64,000 nucleotides of DNA from Chlorobiota bacterium (GTDB lineage Bacteria; Bacteroidota; Ignavibacteria; OLB7), in contig JADJXR010000001.1 in NCBI GenBank assembly GCA_016710285.1, positions 1,178,001 to 1,242,000 on the forward strand. The letters are read 5' to 3'. The notes below the pieces were generated by a model. It saw nothing but the letters and a program-made list of their open reading frames with translations, searched no databases and was not told the origin of the DNA. Numbering within the stretch: position 1 is the first letter of the stretch; each line of letters starts with the position of its first letter. Made by a program: the position numbers and the translations under genes. Shown here piece by piece: positions 9,594-18,612 of the stretch.

Positions 9594-10163
9594 TTACATC
9601 TGTGCTAACTCTGCACCCGGAATCACTCCGCCAACCCGATAGGAGTATGGGAGCATCAACGATTCGCCGTTGTCAAGGAAGCCCGGGATTCGGGTAAGCT
9701 CCCATTTCATCAGGTACATAAAATCGTTGGCGCGCTCGTACTCGGCTTGGGTTCGGAGGTCCTGGTACTGGTCCTGGGAAAGGAAAATGATCAGGTACGG
9801 TTCAACGTTTGGATGGGGGAAAAGCCGTTTGGTGCTGGGGTCCTCGGCCACATACAGGCCGCTATCGTGGCGATAGATGGTTGCGGTGTCGGTGGCGCGG
9901 TGGCGCAGGGGGTGGCTTCCCACCAATCGCTCCCAGAATCCTTGCTTTGCGGTGCACCGCGCCCACACCACATCTTCAAGCAGATATTGGTGTTCCATCA
10001 CCCCTTCGGTGCAGGAATCGGCAAGGAGGAATCCAAGGTGATCCCCCCCTTCAATCAGGACCACGCAGGGGTCGGCAGCGATGGTCTCGATGGGGATTCC
10101 GCCAGACCGAAAAAGGGAAGGCTGGGTTGCCGTTGTCGGGTTATGGATGGAGTCGTCGTTCAT
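9594..10163 (-). CDS. Hypothetical protein paired with the 1410-aa protein
   Basis: 189 aa, ATG at 10163 with an AAGGTG ribosome-binding site. There is no signal peptide, membrane helix or recognised motif. The protein is mixed alpha/beta by eye, with many aromatic and acidic residues (for example a YLIIFLSQDQYQDLRTQAEY segment near 130) and a C-terminus containing YSYRVGGVIPG. It precedes the 1410-aa gene by 92 bases in the same direction, and the codon use matches its neighbours. I infer that it works with the large protein, for example as a chaperone or small subunit, but nothing in the sequence shows how. Confidence 0.75.
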   Translation of the reverse strand: MNDDSIHNPTTATQPSLFRSGGIPIETIAADPCVVLIEGGDHLGFLLADSCTEGVMEHQYLLEDVVWARCTAKQGFWERLVGSHPLRHRATDTATIYRHDSGLYVAEDPSTKRLFPHPNVEPYLIIFLSQDQYQDLRTQAEYERANDFMYLMKWELTRIPGFLDNGESLMLPYSYRVGGVIPGAELAQM

Positions 10164-10268
10164 GTATCACCTTCATGGAAATTATCCGTCCGCAGGCGGA
10201 AGGGGCGCACCAGAGGAGATGGTGCACGTTGTGTAGCTGTGGTCTGCCAGCAAGCTCTGCCAGCCCTT

Positions 10269-11327
10269 TTAACGAACAAGCGAATTTACGGAGAGCGTGA
10301 AGCTAACGCCAGCGGATTGATCTGTAAGGAACGGGGACAATCGCCACTGAATTCCCCCTTGGGCCGGGCCACTGGAAGAAGCAGGGGGCGAAGGGCGATA
10401 GCTTGCCACAACATCACGCCCGCAAAGGTAGCCCAACAACGCCCCCACGAACACATCGGAAATCCAATGCGTGTGCTCCAGCGTCCGGCTGATTCCAACC
10501 ACGGTTGCAAAACTGTAAACAGCCACCGGAACCACCAATGTTTGGTTGTACTGCTCGGCAAACACCGTGGCAATCGCAAACACTGTTGCCGTGTGGCCCG
10601 ACGGGAACGCATCGAACCGCGGCCCGCCGAATCGGTGGTTGCCATTGCACTGCAGCAACGGCCCATACCATTTCCCCGTTGCGTGCCCTTCGGAATAAGC
10701 GTTGCTGGGCCGCTCGCGCCCGGTTAGGAATTTGCCAAGCCGGGTCCAAAGCCCTGAGGTTATCAACGCTTCGGCAAGCATTGCCGATGTTTCCTTCCCC
10801 TTTGGATCGTTGAACAGGAAACTGTATCCGGCAAATGCCGCCGCCGCGCCAATCCCATAATTGCCCCCGAACTCGGTGATGATCTCGCTGGTGTTGGCAA
10901 TCCACGGATAGTCATCTTTTATCCCTTTCACCTGGTTGTCAAACGGTTCATCCAGGGCAATCAGGCCGGCGGTCACGGCTGCGGCTCCGCCAAGCCAAAG
11001 CAGGTCGCCTTCATCCATCCGGAAAGGGGCTGCCCCCTGGCGAAGAACATCATCCCAAAGGTGGCGGAAGAAGCCAGCACCGCTGTCGGCAGGCTGCGCC
11101 GGCGTGGTGCGCATGAACGCAGTATCGGCCAGTAGTTCTTTTGAGGCTTGTTCATCGCCCCCATTTCCACCGGTGGCGGATCCACTGGTGGCCGCATTGG
11201 CCACACCGGAGAGGAGCACCAGAGTGGCGCAGAACACGCCGCAGCGCAGCGCCATTGCGCCAGCGCGTGCGTGCCATTGTGGCTGTTGTTGTGCCAGTTG
11301 CCAAGGCGGGGCTTGTTGTGTTGTCAT
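10269..11327 (-). CDS. PAP2-family phosphatase (membrane-associated)
   Basis: 352 aa from the ATG at 11327; an ATG 24 codons later (11255) directly precedes a classical signal peptide (LRCGVFCATLVLLSGVANA) and may be the true start. All three PAP2 blocks are present in order: a K-x6-RP type block (KFLTGRERP), PSGH in FPSGHTATVF, and SR-x5-H-x3-D in SRTLEHTHWISD; the two histidines are the catalytic pair. PAP2 enzymes remove phosphate from lipids such as phosphatidate or undecaprenyl pyrophosphate, usually at the outer face of the inner membrane. It begins immediately after the stop of a second PAP2 gene, with no gap, so the pair is probably one transcript. Substrate unknown. Confidence 0.9.
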   Translation of the reverse strand: MTTQQAPPWQLAQQQPQWHARAGAMALRCGVFCATLVLLSGVANAATSGSATGGNGGDEQASKELLADTAFMRTTPAQPADSGAGFFRHLWDDVLRQGAAPFRMDEGDLLWLGGAAAVTAGLIALDEPFDNQVKGIKDDYPWIANTSEIITEFGGNYGIGAAAAFAGYSFLFNDPKGKETSAMLAEALITSGLWTRLGKFLTGRERPSNAYSEGHATGKWYGPLLQCNGNHRFGGPRFDAFPSGHTATVFAIATVFAEQYNQTLVVPVAVYSFATVVGISRTLEHTHWISDVFVGALLGYLCGRDVVASYRPSPPASSSGPAQGGIQWRLSPFLTDQSAGVSFTLSVNSLVR

Positions 11328-12326
11328 CTACCAAATCCAATAAAGTCCAATGGAGGGTGTGCCATCGCTAAGGGTGCCAAGATACGGGTGTGGGGAAAGA
11401 AGGGGACTTTGGGACCGGAGCGGCTGGCCATTGGCAGAAGCCTGGGAAGGGGGTTGGCGGCGCGCCACCAACTTCCCGAAGGACCACCCCAACGCAAGCC
11501 CCAGCGGAATATCGCTCCACCAATGGATGCTGGTTGCCACCAATCCCACCCCCACCAGCGTCACCGCTGGGTAGCCGATATATTTGATCCACGTTGCTTC
11601 CGGGTAATTATCGGCCACAACGGTCAGCGTGGCCAGTGCCGTTGCAATATGGCCCGACGGAAAGGCATCATAATGCGGGACGTGCTTGTGGTACTCAATC
11701 TGGTTTGGGAAGAATTTCCACCGCCCCGTTGGCGTGGTTGTCACAATCGGGCTTTCCCGCCCGGTGATATGCTTCAGCAGTTGCACCACCGCGCCGCAGC
11801 TTAGGATCACCTCGACGGTTTGGCTTGCGGTCCGGAGCGCACGTTGGTCGCTGGCAATAAATCCGTACAGCCCAAACGCGGCGGCAATCCCGAACTGGAA
11901 CTTTCCATCGCCCATATCAACCCCCCGGTTGCTGAACTCGCGGAACATATGGGAGTCGTCGTAGGGGCGTTTCAACTGCTGCCAGCTTTCGTAATCGGCA
12001 TGGATCGTCATCCCCGTCAATGCCCCAAGCCACACAATGGTGGGGATGGACTCAACGCTGAACGTCTCCTTCGTCCATATCCACCAGTTTGCGGGAAGGT
12101 TCGTTATCATGTCGAACGGCTTCAGCTGATACTGGTCCGCGGTGGCCGCCCCAATGGTGGTATCAGGGGCATCGGGAGGGATGCTTGCAGCAGTGGATGA
12201 ATCGGAGGTGGCAAGCGTCCCGGCAAAAGGGGCGGCAGGGATTCCATCAGCCTGCGCAAGCGCTGCGGCAGGAAGGGGGGCTGCAAGAATCGCCAACAAC
12301 ACGCACGCAATGGGTGAGAACCTCAT
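11328..12326 (-). CDS. PAP2-family phosphatase, upstream copy
   Basis: 332 aa from the ATG at 12326, chosen because it opens a textbook signal peptide (MRFSPIACVLLAILAAPLPA, cleaved near ALAQA); a TTG at 12338 would add four residues. Blocks: KHITGRESP, FPSGHIATALA and SIHWWSDIPLG, matching the PAP2 motif order. It differs from its neighbour by a long Ser/Asp/Pro-rich segment after the signal peptide (about 28-65) and by a substituted first block (ESP instead of ERP). The two genes abut exactly and are likely products of an old duplication. It should act in the periplasm on a lipid phosphate; which one cannot be told. Confidence 0.88.
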   Translation of the reverse strand: MRFSPIACVLLAILAAPLPAAALAQADGIPAAPFAGTLATSDSSTAASIPPDAPDTTIGAATADQYQLKPFDMITNLPANWWIWTKETFSVESIPTIVWLGALTGMTIHADYESWQQLKRPYDDSHMFREFSNRGVDMGDGKFQFGIAAAFGLYGFIASDQRALRTASQTVEVILSCGAVVQLLKHITGRESPIVTTTPTGRWKFFPNQIEYHKHVPHYDAFPSGHIATALATLTVVADNYPEATWIKYIGYPAVTLVGVGLVATSIHWWSDIPLGLALGWSFGKLVARRQPPSQASANGQPLRSQSPLLSPHPYLGTLSDGTPSIGLYWIW

Positions 12327-12374
12327 GGAAAGGAGCAATATGAGTCAGTGTGATAACCTAGGTGATGGCCAGAT

Positions 12375-15023
12375 TTATTTCACCACCATCATCCGCTGCG
12401 TTGCCTGCCAATGGCCAGAGCGGATGCGGCAATAATATAAGCCGGAAGGGACGTTGGCCGCATTCCACGGAAGGCTGTAGTTGCCCGCTGGCAAGTGCGC
12501 GTCCAGCAGCGTGGCCACGGCGCGCCCGTTGTTATCCAGAACCTCAATCAGCGTTGGGCCATCCAGCCCCAGCGAAAAATGGAGGTTGGTTGATGGATTA
12601 AAAGGGTTGGGCGCATTTGGCTGCAACGCGTACCCCTGCTCCCCCATCACAAACACCCGATGCCGCAGCCCGCACACCAGCAGCTGGACCTTCCCCGGCG
12701 CGCCCTTCACCTGCGCGCAAATTGGGCCGGAGACGGTGATGTCGAACCCAAGCGACGAGGTGTCTTGCCAGATAAGATTTTCCGGATCCACCAGCCGCAT
12801 GAAGGACCAAAGCCGGATGTTCAGCAACCGCCCGGTGTCGGCAAGCGATGTCCCTGGTTTGGCGGTTGCGGCCACAACAATCTCCCCTGGCTGGTTCCCC
12901 ACCACGCGCACATCCCACTTCTCAAGCAACGTCCCTTTCACCATCTTCTCCACCTCCTGCTTCGTGAACGGAATCGTGGCAACCATGCCGGTATCGTACC
13001 GGATGTAGAGTTGCAGCCCGGTGACGGTGAACGCATCCAGCGAGTCGTCCAGCATCACCGGCGCAACCAGCGTATCGCCCGGCGACCCCACCACGGATCC
13101 GATATGCGCCCGCAGCGTGGCAGCGGGAAGCAACCCCACCAGCCGCGCATCAATGGTGGAAGGTGGGCGCGAGCCATTCCTGGGCTTGACGGTGTACTGA
13201 AGCGTTGCGCGGTACTCCCCTGCGGTGGCGCTGGTGAACTCCACTGCCGCGCTCAGGACCTCCCCAAACGCCAACGTATCGGGGAGCTTTGGTTTGTTGA
13301 GCTTGAACCGCCCGGTGGGGTCCAGCAAGGTGATGTTGGTGACGATCATGGTGTCGGCACCGGTGTTAGTCAGCGGCAAGAACTGCGGCGCGCCACTGCA
13401 GATGGTGGCCTCCCCAACGCCTTGCACCGCCTCCGGTTTCCCCAGCACGGGATAGGCGTAGCAGACGCCGGAGAACTCGTCATACTCAGACGGGTGCTGC
13501 AACGCAGGACCATGCTCCTTTTTGATTTTCACCGGGCGATAGGCCTCGAACCCCTCCATCCACCCGAACGCAATGGCGGTGAAGCGCCCGTTGGTGGAGG
13601 TGATGCGGTGGCTTCCCGGCGGAACGCTGACCCACGTGTGGCGGAACGTTGCGTCGCTGACCCTTCCGGCCCCTCCGGATGGGAAGGTCACGGCGATTCC
13701 ATCCAATTGCACCTCGGCGTTCTGCTCGGCAATGATGGCAACGCAATGCTCCAGCTTGGCGGGATACCGTGGCGAATAGAACCGCCCGCTCACAATCCAT
13801 TGTTCCTGCGGCACGGCCCGCACCATTGCCGAACGCCACGTTCGTATCCCGCTGAAATCGCCCTGGGTGCTGTCGGTAAGGGTGTTGGTCAGGCGGAACC
13901 CGCCGGTCATAATCATCGCCTGTGCAGGTTTGTCGGTGGTGACGGCAAAGGGGGTTTGGTTGTCGTCGCGGGAGAAGGAATGGAACTGCCCTTGCGAAAG
14001 CGTTGTTGTGCCGCCGGAAAGAAGCGAGGAAGTGATTCGGGTGCTGGTGCTTTGCATCCCAAACAGCCGAAGGTTTTCCTGCACGTTCCCCAACGGCACG
14101 CCAAACCCCAATCCCGGCGAAAGCAACTTCCGATAAGCAAAGGTGTAGCCCCCGGCATCGGAAGGGAGCAGCCATTCCATCGTGCTGTTCTTCTCGGTGT
14201 TGCCGCTTAGCATATCGTAGGTTTCTTTGCGGATCACTGCCCGGGTGTTGCCCGCGATAACACCAACAGGTTTTGTTGCGGTGATCCGCGTTCCGGCGCT
14301 GTTCCATGTTGCCGCACTCCCCGCTTCGTCGGTGCGGGTCCAAAGCAGATAGGCTTCCCCTGCATTCAGCAGCACGGTTCGGTAGGCGGGCATCAGCGAG
14401 TTGTTGAAGATGGAGATGGTCCCATCAATGGTGACGCGGGTGCTATCCTCGGCAGCAATAATCAGTGCCTGGCCCGGGGCTTGGAATGGCGACCTTGTTA
14501 GCTCCTCATCCCCCGTCAGCCGCACGTTCTGGGCCCGCACGTTTTCGGTTTGCATCACGTAATACTCCGTCCCCCAAGTCTCCACCGGCATCGGCGCGTA
14601 GGCTTCCGCGCCATCTTTGGTGGCAAAGTAGCAGTAGGCGGAAACATCTTGGTCGGCAGTGATAGTGAACAGGTCCGAAGCGGGGGTATTGACTTGGTCG
14701 AAGAAAACTTTGCCGGCGCGTGCCGCCGGGTCCATCAGCGAAACGACGGAAGCAGAATCGGGGCGGACAATCAGGTTGCGCCGGTAGCCCGGCCCGGTAA
14801 TCGTGACGTTCGTTGCCGACTCGGCAAACAGCACAATCTGCGCCTCGCCACGAATCGGCGTGCTAAGCATCGGCGCGTGGGTTTCCACGGTGTCGGGGAA
14901 TCCAAGAATAAATCGCCGCCCAAACGGTAGCGGATTGCGCTGCGCCATGCTGAACTCCGCCACAAGGCAAAGCAGCAAAGCAACGGGGAGGAATCGGCGC
15001 AGCAGGCTGGGAACAATAATCAT
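12375..15023 (-). CDS. Secreted surface protein: IgGFc-binding-like domain and T9SS sorting domain
   Basis: 882 aa from the ATG at 15023, where a signal peptide begins (MIIVPSLLRRFLPVALLLCL, cleaved near FSMAQ); the frame stays open upstream to 15206 but those 61 residues are not protein-like. Residues about 30-480 resemble the IgGFc-binding N-terminal domain common in Bacteroidota surface proteins. About 600-760 holds a transthyretin/cohesin-like beta region. The last 80 residues are a type A T9SS C-terminal sorting domain: PNAPNPFNPST, then IEVLDNNGRAVATL and PSGLYYCRI. The product should be exported by Sec, carried across the outer membrane by T9SS and anchored on the surface or released. 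Likely role: adhesion or matrix binding. Confidence 0.85.
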   Translation of the reverse strand: MIIVPSLLRRFLPVALLLCLVAEFSMAQRNPLPFGRRFILGFPDTVETHAPMLSTPIRGEAQIVLFAESATNVTITGPGYRRNLIVRPDSASVVSLMDPAARAGKVFFDQVNTPASDLFTITADQDVSAYCYFATKDGAEAYAPMPVETWGTEYYVMQTENVRAQNVRLTGDEELTRSPFQAPGQALIIAAEDSTRVTIDGTISIFNNSLMPAYRTVLLNAGEAYLLWTRTDEAGSAATWNSAGTRITATKPVGVIAGNTRAVIRKETYDMLSGNTEKNSTMEWLLPSDAGGYTFAYRKLLSPGLGFGVPLGNVQENLRLFGMQSTSTRITSSLLSGGTTTLSQGQFHSFSRDDNQTPFAVTTDKPAQAMIMTGGFRLTNTLTDSTQGDFSGIRTWRSAMVRAVPQEQWIVSGRFYSPRYPAKLEHCVAIIAEQNAEVQLDGIAVTFPSGGAGRVSDATFRHTWVSVPPGSHRITSTNGRFTAIAFGWMEGFEAYRPVKIKKEHGPALQHPSEYDEFSGVCYAYPVLGKPEAVQGVGEATICSGAPQFLPLTNTGADTMIVTNITLLDPTGRFKLNKPKLPDTLAFGEVLSAAVEFTSATAGEYRATLQYTVKPRNGSRPPSTIDARLVGLLPAATLRAHIGSVVGSPGDTLVAPVMLDDSLDAFTVTGLQLYIRYDTGMVATIPFTKQEVEKMVKGTLLEKWDVRVVGNQPGEIVVAATAKPGTSLADTGRLLNIRLWSFMRLVDPENLIWQDTSSLGFDITVSGPICAQVKGAPGKVQLLVCGLRHRVFVMGEQGYALQPNAPNPFNPSTNLHFSLGLDGPTLIEVLDNNGRAVATLLDAHLPAGNYSLPWNAANVPSGLYYCRIRSGHWQATQRMMVVK

Positions 15024-15419
15024 GCTAAGGCCTTGAAGCAAAACGGTCCGGAGCAGGGAATCGGGGTTTGTGGGTCCTGGATGCCAGATGAGGGAATCAC
15101 ACTTGGCGAAGGAACCACCAAAGGTAGAAAGAGTTACAGCAATAACCATCCGTTTTGGGGAATCGCTTCGTGCCGCTTCTGCTGCGGTTTCAAGATTCGC
15201 CCCCAATGGCTTGACAAATAGCCAACACGTTTTGGGGCAAGACCAACATTGGGGAAGGGGGCTTTGCGCGTTTTAAAAGCACGCAACGCAGGGGTAAAAA
15301 GGTATTGCATCAGCAGCGGCAGGCGCGGTATATCATTGAAATTCCTTATTTCTTATCGGATTTGCTGTTCATAGAACAAGCATCAACGGAACAAACACCG
15401 AAATGCTCACAACGAACCA
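15024..15419. promoter_or_regulatory. Divergent intergenic region between T9SS protein and TonB receptor
   Basis: About 400 bases with no credible gene. It must hold promoters for both divergent genes. Toward the TonB receptor the composition falls sharply to AT-rich (15305-15419), and GGTATATCATTG at about 15327-15338 is a possible -10/-7 element. No Fur-box palindrome is evident by eye. Confidence 0.4.
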
Positions 15420-17633
15420 ATGCAAAAAAAATTCCCCCTTCTGCTGCTTCCATTCTGCCTGATAATAACCACTGCATACGGGCAACAACCACAAGACACA
15501 ACCCGCCGGGCTTCCAAGCTAGACACGTCGCAGGTTCTTAAGAAAAGGGAGGTAACCGTCACTGGAGAAAGGATTCCAGAAGTTGGCAGGCTGGACCCAA
15601 TCAAAGGGACTTATATCTACGCTGGCAAGAAAAATGAGGTGATACAGCTTACCAACACGGGATCCAACATCGCCGAGAAGACTGGAAGGCAAGTGTTCGC
15701 CAAAGTCCCAGGAATTTTCGTCTATGACATGGATGGGTCGGGCAATCAAATAAACATATCAACAAGGGGACTTGATCCGCATCGAGGCTGGGAATTTAAT
15801 CTTCGAAAGGATGGGGTTATTACCAATTCGGATATGTACGGGTATCCAGCCAGCCATTTTAGCATGCCTTTGGAATCTATCGAACGCATTGAATTGGTGC
15901 GAGGGACGGGGTCGTTGGAATATGGCGCACAGTTTGGTGGCATGGTCAACTATATCACCAAAAAACCAGATACAACAAAAGAGATCAGCAGTGAAATTAT
16001 CAGCACTATTGGGTCTTTTGGATTATATAGCAACTACATCAGTGTTGGTGGAAAAATCGGGAAAACCACCTACAACGCGTATGGAAGCAGAAGGGGATCC
16101 GACGGATACCGCGACAACTCGCGCACGATAAGCGACGCGGAGCAAATAACCCTAAGCCACGAGTTTTCGGCAAATGCAACCCTTCAAGCAGAAATCTCTA
16201 GGTCATACTATCTTTTTCAGATTCCTGGCCCCCTTACCGACAGCATGTTCCACCAGAACCCGCGCATGTCAACACGGTCAAGGAATTATTTTAATCCGGA
16301 AATATACATTCCATCGCTCTCCTTCAACTGGAAATTCAACGAGCATTCGGAGCTATATCTGCTGGCTTCGGCAGTGCTGGGCGACCGGAACAGTATTCAG
16401 TATGACAAACCAGCGAATATTCGCGACTCAATCAACGCAGCCACGCTTTCATTCAACAGCCGCCAGGTTGATATAGATAATTTTAACAGCTACACTGCCG
16501 AGGCGCGATTCCGGCATCAATACGAATTATTCGACCTGTACAGCACCGTCGTCGCAGGCGCGCAATACATGAACAACGACCTTCATCGCAGGCAATTAGG
16601 GAAAGGGAGCACGGGAAGCGATTTTGATTTAGAGCTTACAGACCCCAATTTTGGCAGAGATCTTCATTTTAAGACGAACAACGTTGCTCTATTTATCGAA
16701 AATAATTTCAAGCTGTCGGATGCCCTCTCGATCAATGCTGGAATTAGGACGGAGTATGGAACATCCCAGATGACCGGCTTGATTTCCTACCTCCCAGAAA
16801 ATGAAGTTCCAAACACCATTGACCACAAATTCTCCCTGTTTGGCGGAAGCATTGAATATGCTGTTGCGGATCAATCAAACATCTATGCCGGTTTTTCCCA
16901 AGCATACCGTCCGGTGATTTTTAAGGACATTATTCCGGCATCAACATACGAGCGTGTGGATAAGAACTTACAGGATGCCGACGGCTACAACCTTGATCTA
17001 GGATTCCGTGGGAAGTGGGACATTTTCCGGTGGGATGCAAGCGTTTTCCAAGTTCAGTATAACAACCGATTAGGCACGCTATCGGAAAGCGACTCCAGCG
17101 GCGGATTTTACTTGTATCGAACGAATATTGGGAATTCCTACACAAATGGGGTAGAGTTGTTTGTTGAAGCTAATATTAAAATCAGCTCTGGGCTATCCAC
17201 ATCTATTTTTTCATCCACATCATACATGAATGCCCGATACCAAGATGCAAGCGTTAAATCTGGGAATGCAAATATCAACGTGACAGGGAATAAGGTTGAA
17301 ACGGTTCCTGAGTTAATTACCCGCAACGGATTGACGCTCAAAATCGGCGATGTTAATTTCTCAATGCTCTACAGCTACGTAGGGGAGTCATATGCGGATG
17401 CGTTAAATACGGGAACCCCATCGGCAACTGGTTCTGTTGGGGTTGTTCCATCCTACGGCTTGCTTGATATCAATGCAACATTTAGGGTGAATGACATGCT
17501 GAATATCCGTGCGAACATTAACAACGTTACCGATAAGCAGTATTTCACCAAACGCCCTTCGTTTTATCCTGGGCCTGGCGTGTGGTCCTCCGATGGAAGA
17601 AGTTTTTCGGTAACGGCGGCGGTGCAACTTTAA
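15420..17633 (+). CDS. TonB-dependent outer-membrane receptor, FecA-like
   Basis: 737 aa with a signal peptide (MQKKFPLLLLPFCLIITTAYG). A TonB-box-like REVTVTGERI segment lies near 43-52. The plug domain (about 60-190) contains IAEKTGRQVFAKVPGIFVYD, RGLDPHRGWEF and ERIELVRGTGSLEYG, typical of iron-citrate or siderophore receptors. The beta-barrel fills the remainder and ends in a strand with terminal Leu (SFSVTAAVQL). It should import a ferric chelate or similar ligand using TonB-ExbBD energy. No transporter, regulator or TonB gene is adjacent. Base composition is far more AT-rich than its neighbours (16621-16680 is 21/60 G+C), suggesting recent acquisition. The substrate is inferred from resemblance only. 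Confidence 0.9.
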   Translation: MQKKFPLLLLPFCLIITTAYGQQPQDTTRRASKLDTSQVLKKREVTVTGERIPEVGRLDPIKGTYIYAGKKNEVIQLTNTGSNIAEKTGRQVFAKVPGIFVYDMDGSGNQINISTRGLDPHRGWEFNLRKDGVITNSDMYGYPASHFSMPLESIERIELVRGTGSLEYGAQFGGMVNYITKKPDTTKEISSEIISTIGSFGLYSNYISVGGKIGKTTYNAYGSRRGSDGYRDNSRTISDAEQITLSHEFSANATLQAEISRSYYLFQIPGPLTDSMFHQNPRMSTRSRNYFNPEIYIPSLSFNWKFNEHSELYLLASAVLGDRNSIQYDKPANIRDSINAATLSFNSRQVDIDNFNSYTAEARFRHQYELFDLYSTVVAGAQYMNNDLHRRQLGKGSTGSDFDLELTDPNFGRDLHFKTNNVALFIENNFKLSDALSINAGIRTEYGTSQMTGLISYLPENEVPNTIDHKFSLFGGSIEYAVADQSNIYAGFSQAYRPVIFKDIIPASTYERVDKNLQDADGYNLDLGFRGKWDIFRWDASVFQVQYNNRLGTLSESDSSGGFYLYRTNIGNSYTNGVELFVEANIKISSGLSTSIFSSTSYMNARYQDASVKSGNANINVTGNKVETVPELITRNGLTLKIGDVNFSMLYSYVGESYADALNTGTPSATGSVGVVPSYGLLDINATFRVNDMLNIRANINNVTDKQYFTKRPSFYPGPGVWSSDGRSFSVTAAVQL

Positions 17634-17663
17634 GCCAGCAACAACGGGAAGATATTCAACAGC

Positions 17664-17693
17664 GCGCCCGCTATGCCACCACATAGCGGGCGC
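17664..17693. terminator. Hairpin between convergent genes
   Basis: A 12-base perfect stem (17664-17675 with 17682-17693, GCGCCCGCTATG and complement) with a six-base loop sits between the convergent TonB receptor and glycosyltransferase genes. It can serve both strands; no strong T-run follows. Confidence 0.6.
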
Positions 17694-17731
17694 AAATCGT
17701 TCCGTATCTACGCAACAAGCGCGTCCGAACG

Positions 17732-18535
17732 CTATTGTTTTTTATTCTTTTCCATTTCCCAGTATCGCCCGAATCCCACCACTTTTGTCATCAGGTCGAA
17801 CGTTGCGGCCAGCACACCCGGAACTCCATCGCGAATGCCTTGCTTCAGGAATAACCGCTTTAACCAACGGCGCAGCGGTGTCAGGATCATGTATTTCCAG
17901 ATTGTGCGGCTGGTGATTGGTATCCCCTTCTGCTGATATACGCTGGCCTCGTAGCGGGTGTACCATTCGAATTTATGGAACCAGACGGCAAATGTGGGAT
18001 AGGTGAAATGGTCAAATGGCTCGTTCAGCAACCCCACGGATCCATCAATCATCAGGGTCTCGTGATACCCTTTTCCCGGGAATTTCCCGCGCCCACTCCG
18101 GAACAATCGCAGCTGCCGATCTGGATAATTCCCCCCGTGCATCAGCGGCGTGCCAAAGTAGAAATTGCGGCGTGGCATGCGGAAGCCATTTTCGATGGGG
18201 TTGCGCGCAATTGCCTGCTCAATCTCACGCTTCAATGGATCGGGGATCACCTCGTCGGCATCAAGCAGAAGTATCCACTCCTCGCGGGCAAACAGGAAAC
18301 TGTTGTTCTTGCTGATTTCTGGGATAAGATTTGGACCGTGATGAACCTCGGCTCCGTTTGCTTCGGCCAGTGCCGCTGTGGTGTCGCTGCTTTCGCAATC
18401 CAGCACCACCACTTGCGCCGCCCACCCCACCACCGAACGAAGCGTCCGGACGATATTCTCCTGCTCGTTGTGGGCAACGATGCAAACCGAAAGCGGAAGC
18501 CCAGGGCCATGGCTGAATGATTGGGAGGCAGACAT
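17732..18535 (-). CDS. Family 2 glycosyltransferase (lipopolysaccharide core type)
   Basis: 267 aa. The GT-A fold signature is clear: PLSVCIVAHNEQENI at 15-29, VVLDCESSDTT near 50 and the metal/nucleotide-sugar binding LLLDADEVIPD near 95. The C-terminal half (RLFRSGRGKFPGKGYHE, then basic RWLKRLFLKQ) follows the pattern of WaaE/KdtX-like enzymes that transfer a sugar in the inner core of lipopolysaccharide. It would act at the cytoplasmic face of the inner membrane; the C-terminal amphipathic basic segments may bind the membrane. It is separated by a hairpin from the convergent TonB gene. The family is certain, the acceptor inferred. Confidence 0.85.
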   Translation of the reverse strand: MSASQSFSHGPGLPLSVCIVAHNEQENIVRTLRSVVGWAAQVVVLDCESSDTTAALAEANGAEVHHGPNLIPEISKNNSFLFAREEWILLLDADEVIPDPLKREIEQAIARNPIENGFRMPRRNFYFGTPLMHGGNYPDRQLRLFRSGRGKFPGKGYHETLMIDGSVGLLNEPFDHFTYPTFAVWFHKFEWYTRYEASVYQQKGIPITSRTIWKYMILTPLRRWLKRLFLKQGIRDGVPGVLAATFDLMTKVVGFGRYWEMEKNKKQ

Positions 18536-18612
18536 CGGGAATGTGTTGATGCGGGAAAATGAAGAATTAGGAACCGGAAATAATCAATCAATACTCACTC
18601 AATCAGGGGCCG

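Noticed and set aside
12660..14210. Plus-strand frame of 516 codons
   Set aside because: Antisense of the T9SS surface protein; no recognisable domain.
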